DNA of 5,248 nucleotides from an uncultured beta proteobacterium (GTDB taxonomy: Bacteria; Pseudomonadota; Gammaproteobacteria; Burkholderiales; SG8-39): contig CAIPUP010000239.1 in NCBI GenBank assembly GCA_903868285.1, positions 1 to 5,248 of the forward strand. Reading direction: 5' to 3'. Positions 4,742 through 5,248 of this stretch are shown here, piece by piece. Position numbers and translations under genes: made by a program. The notes beneath the pieces are model-generated. The model did no database searches. It was not told where the DNA came from and saw nothing but the letters and a program-made list of their open reading frames with translations. The first letter of the stretch is position 1. Each line of letters begins with the position of its first letter.

Positions 4742-5140
4742 ATGAGTATCAATCTGTCGATCAAAAACGTACCCGAGTCTCTGGCCGATGCGTTGCGGGC
4801 GCGGGCCCAGTCGCATCACCGCTCATTGCAGGGCGAGTTGATGAGCATCCTGGAAGCCGCTGTGGGCCCGGGCATGACGGCGCAACAGACGCTGGCTGAG
4901 TATTCGCTTGATCGGGTTGCGGTGAAGGTCGCCAGGGGTAAGGCAGCGGCTAAGGCCAAGGCCAGGTCGTCGGCAGCAGCCCTGTTATCGGCTTCGTCAT
5001 CGCCGCAAGCGGCAAGCACTGCTGGCATGTTGAGCTTGCAGCAACTCTGGCAGCGCAGCAGCGCTGTAGCACGTAAGGCCCGCGTGAAAACCGTCGATGA
5101 GTCCGTTGCGATGATCCGCGAGGACCGTGATCGTCGCTAG
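4742..5140 (+). CDS. Ribbon-helix-helix (FitA/VapB-like) antitoxin with extended linker
   Basis: The 132-residue protein starts with a ribbon-helix-helix DNA-binding domain: a strand at INLSIKNVP (residues 3-11), helix A ESLADALRARAQSHH (12-26) and helix B SLQGELMSILEAAV (28-41). This is the pattern of FitA-like and Arc-type antitoxins. The C-terminus, VDESVAMIREDRDRR (118-132), resembles the toxin-wrapping tail of VapB/FitA partners of PIN toxins. Between them lies an Ala/Lys-rich stretch (about 61-75) and an Ser/Ala-rich stretch (76-94). Family members are usually about 75-90 residues, so this one is long. ATG 4742 is chosen because it places the RHH strand at the N-terminus; GGAG (4728-4731) lies 10 bases upstream. 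ATG 4691 is in frame but would add 17 unrelated residues. Its 3' end overlaps the PIN gene by 14 bases. It should neutralise that toxin and repress the operon. Confidence 0.85.
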   Translation: MSINLSIKNVPESLADALRARAQSHHRSLQGELMSILEAAVGPGMTAQQTLAEYSLDRVAVKVARGKAAAKAKARSSAAALLSASSSPQAASTAGMLSLQQLWQRSSAVARKARVKTVDESVAMIREDRDRR

Positions 5141-5248
5141 CGCTGTTGTTCCCGGCCCGGCCAGCGTGGTGGTGGACGCCTCGGCACTGGCTGCGGTGCT
5201 GTTTGCCGAGCCCGCTGGTGCCTTGATGCAGGAGAAGCTGCGCGACAC
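5127..5248 (+). CDS. PIN-domain toxin (VapC/FitB-like), N-terminal fragment
   Basis: From GTG 5127 the frame stays open to the window edge (40 codons). The segment VVVDASALAAVLFAEPAGALM is the typical first strand and helix of a PIN-domain ribonuclease. Asp17 (VVVD) is the first metal-binding acidic residue and Glu28 (FAEP) is a commonly conserved acidic position; the remaining catalytic acids lie past the edge. VapC/FitB toxins cleave RNA using Mg2+ or Mn2+ and are held inactive by the antitoxin encoded just upstream. A TGA at 5112-5114 limits how far upstream the gene can start. GTG 5127 adds about 13 residues before the PIN strand and has a purine run (GAGGA, 5120-5124) that is rather close. 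GTG 5166 is an alternative start without a visible ribosome site. The 14-base overlap with the antitoxin supports coupling. Confidence 0.82.
   Translation, partial: MIVASAVVPGPASVVVDASALAAVLFAEPAGALMQEKLRD

Noticed and set aside
1..5248. CRISPR array, tRNA, rRNA, insertion sequence or prophage genes
   Set aside because: Reading both strands, I found no regularly spaced repeats, no tRNA-like cloverleaf, and no transposase, integrase or phage protein. The only tandem repeat is the short one at 4644-4675.
326..5248. The whole segment as a new defence system
   Set aside because: The two toxin-antitoxin pairs belong to known families, and the genes between them look metabolic. There is no nuclease, helicase, NTPase or sensor module that would suggest a composite defence locus.

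Overview
The window is about 5.2 kb of GC-rich DNA with every supportable gene on the + strand. It looks like a chromosomal segment of a betaproteobacterium, most likely order Burkholderiales. The main pointer is a Bug-type (TctC) periplasmic solute-binding protein beside a CaiB/BaiF CoA-transferase and a crotonase-fold enzyme, a grouping typical of that order. The taxonomic assignment is inference; no rRNA or other phylogenetic marker is present.

Layout, left to right: (1) the C-terminal 87 residues of an amidase-signature enzyme, cut by the window edge (1-264). (2) A complete type II toxin-antitoxin pair of the YefM-YoeB family (326-839), with a short control region that contains the TGTACA operator core. 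(3) A 94-base gap with a strong stem-loop and an extended -10 promoter candidate. (4) A metabolic cluster: CaiB/BaiF CoA-transferase (934-2115), crotonase-fold protein (2195-2977), Bug solute-binding protein (2981-3979) and a phosphoglycolate-phosphatase-like HAD hydrolase (3976-4656). The last three are separated by 3 bases or overlap by 4, so they are probably one transcript. (5) A second toxin-antitoxin pair: a ribbon-helix-helix antitoxin with an unusually long, low-complexity linker (4742-5140), overlapping the start of a PIN-domain toxin cut by the right edge (5127-5248+).

How the genes may work together: the Bug protein would capture an organic acid in the periplasm, the CoA-transferase would activate an acid as its CoA thioester, and the crotonase-fold enzyme would transform an acyl-CoA. 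The substrate cannot be read from sequence. The crotonase homologue lacks both glutamates used by classical enoyl-CoA hydratase, so simple hydration is doubtful. The HAD phosphatase may be housekeeping (2-phosphoglycolate removal) and only co-transcribed.

I do not see a clearly undescribed system. The observations most worth checking are the crotonase active site, the conserved YefM operator, the enlarged antitoxin, and the position of two different toxin-antitoxin modules on either side of one catabolic-looking cluster.
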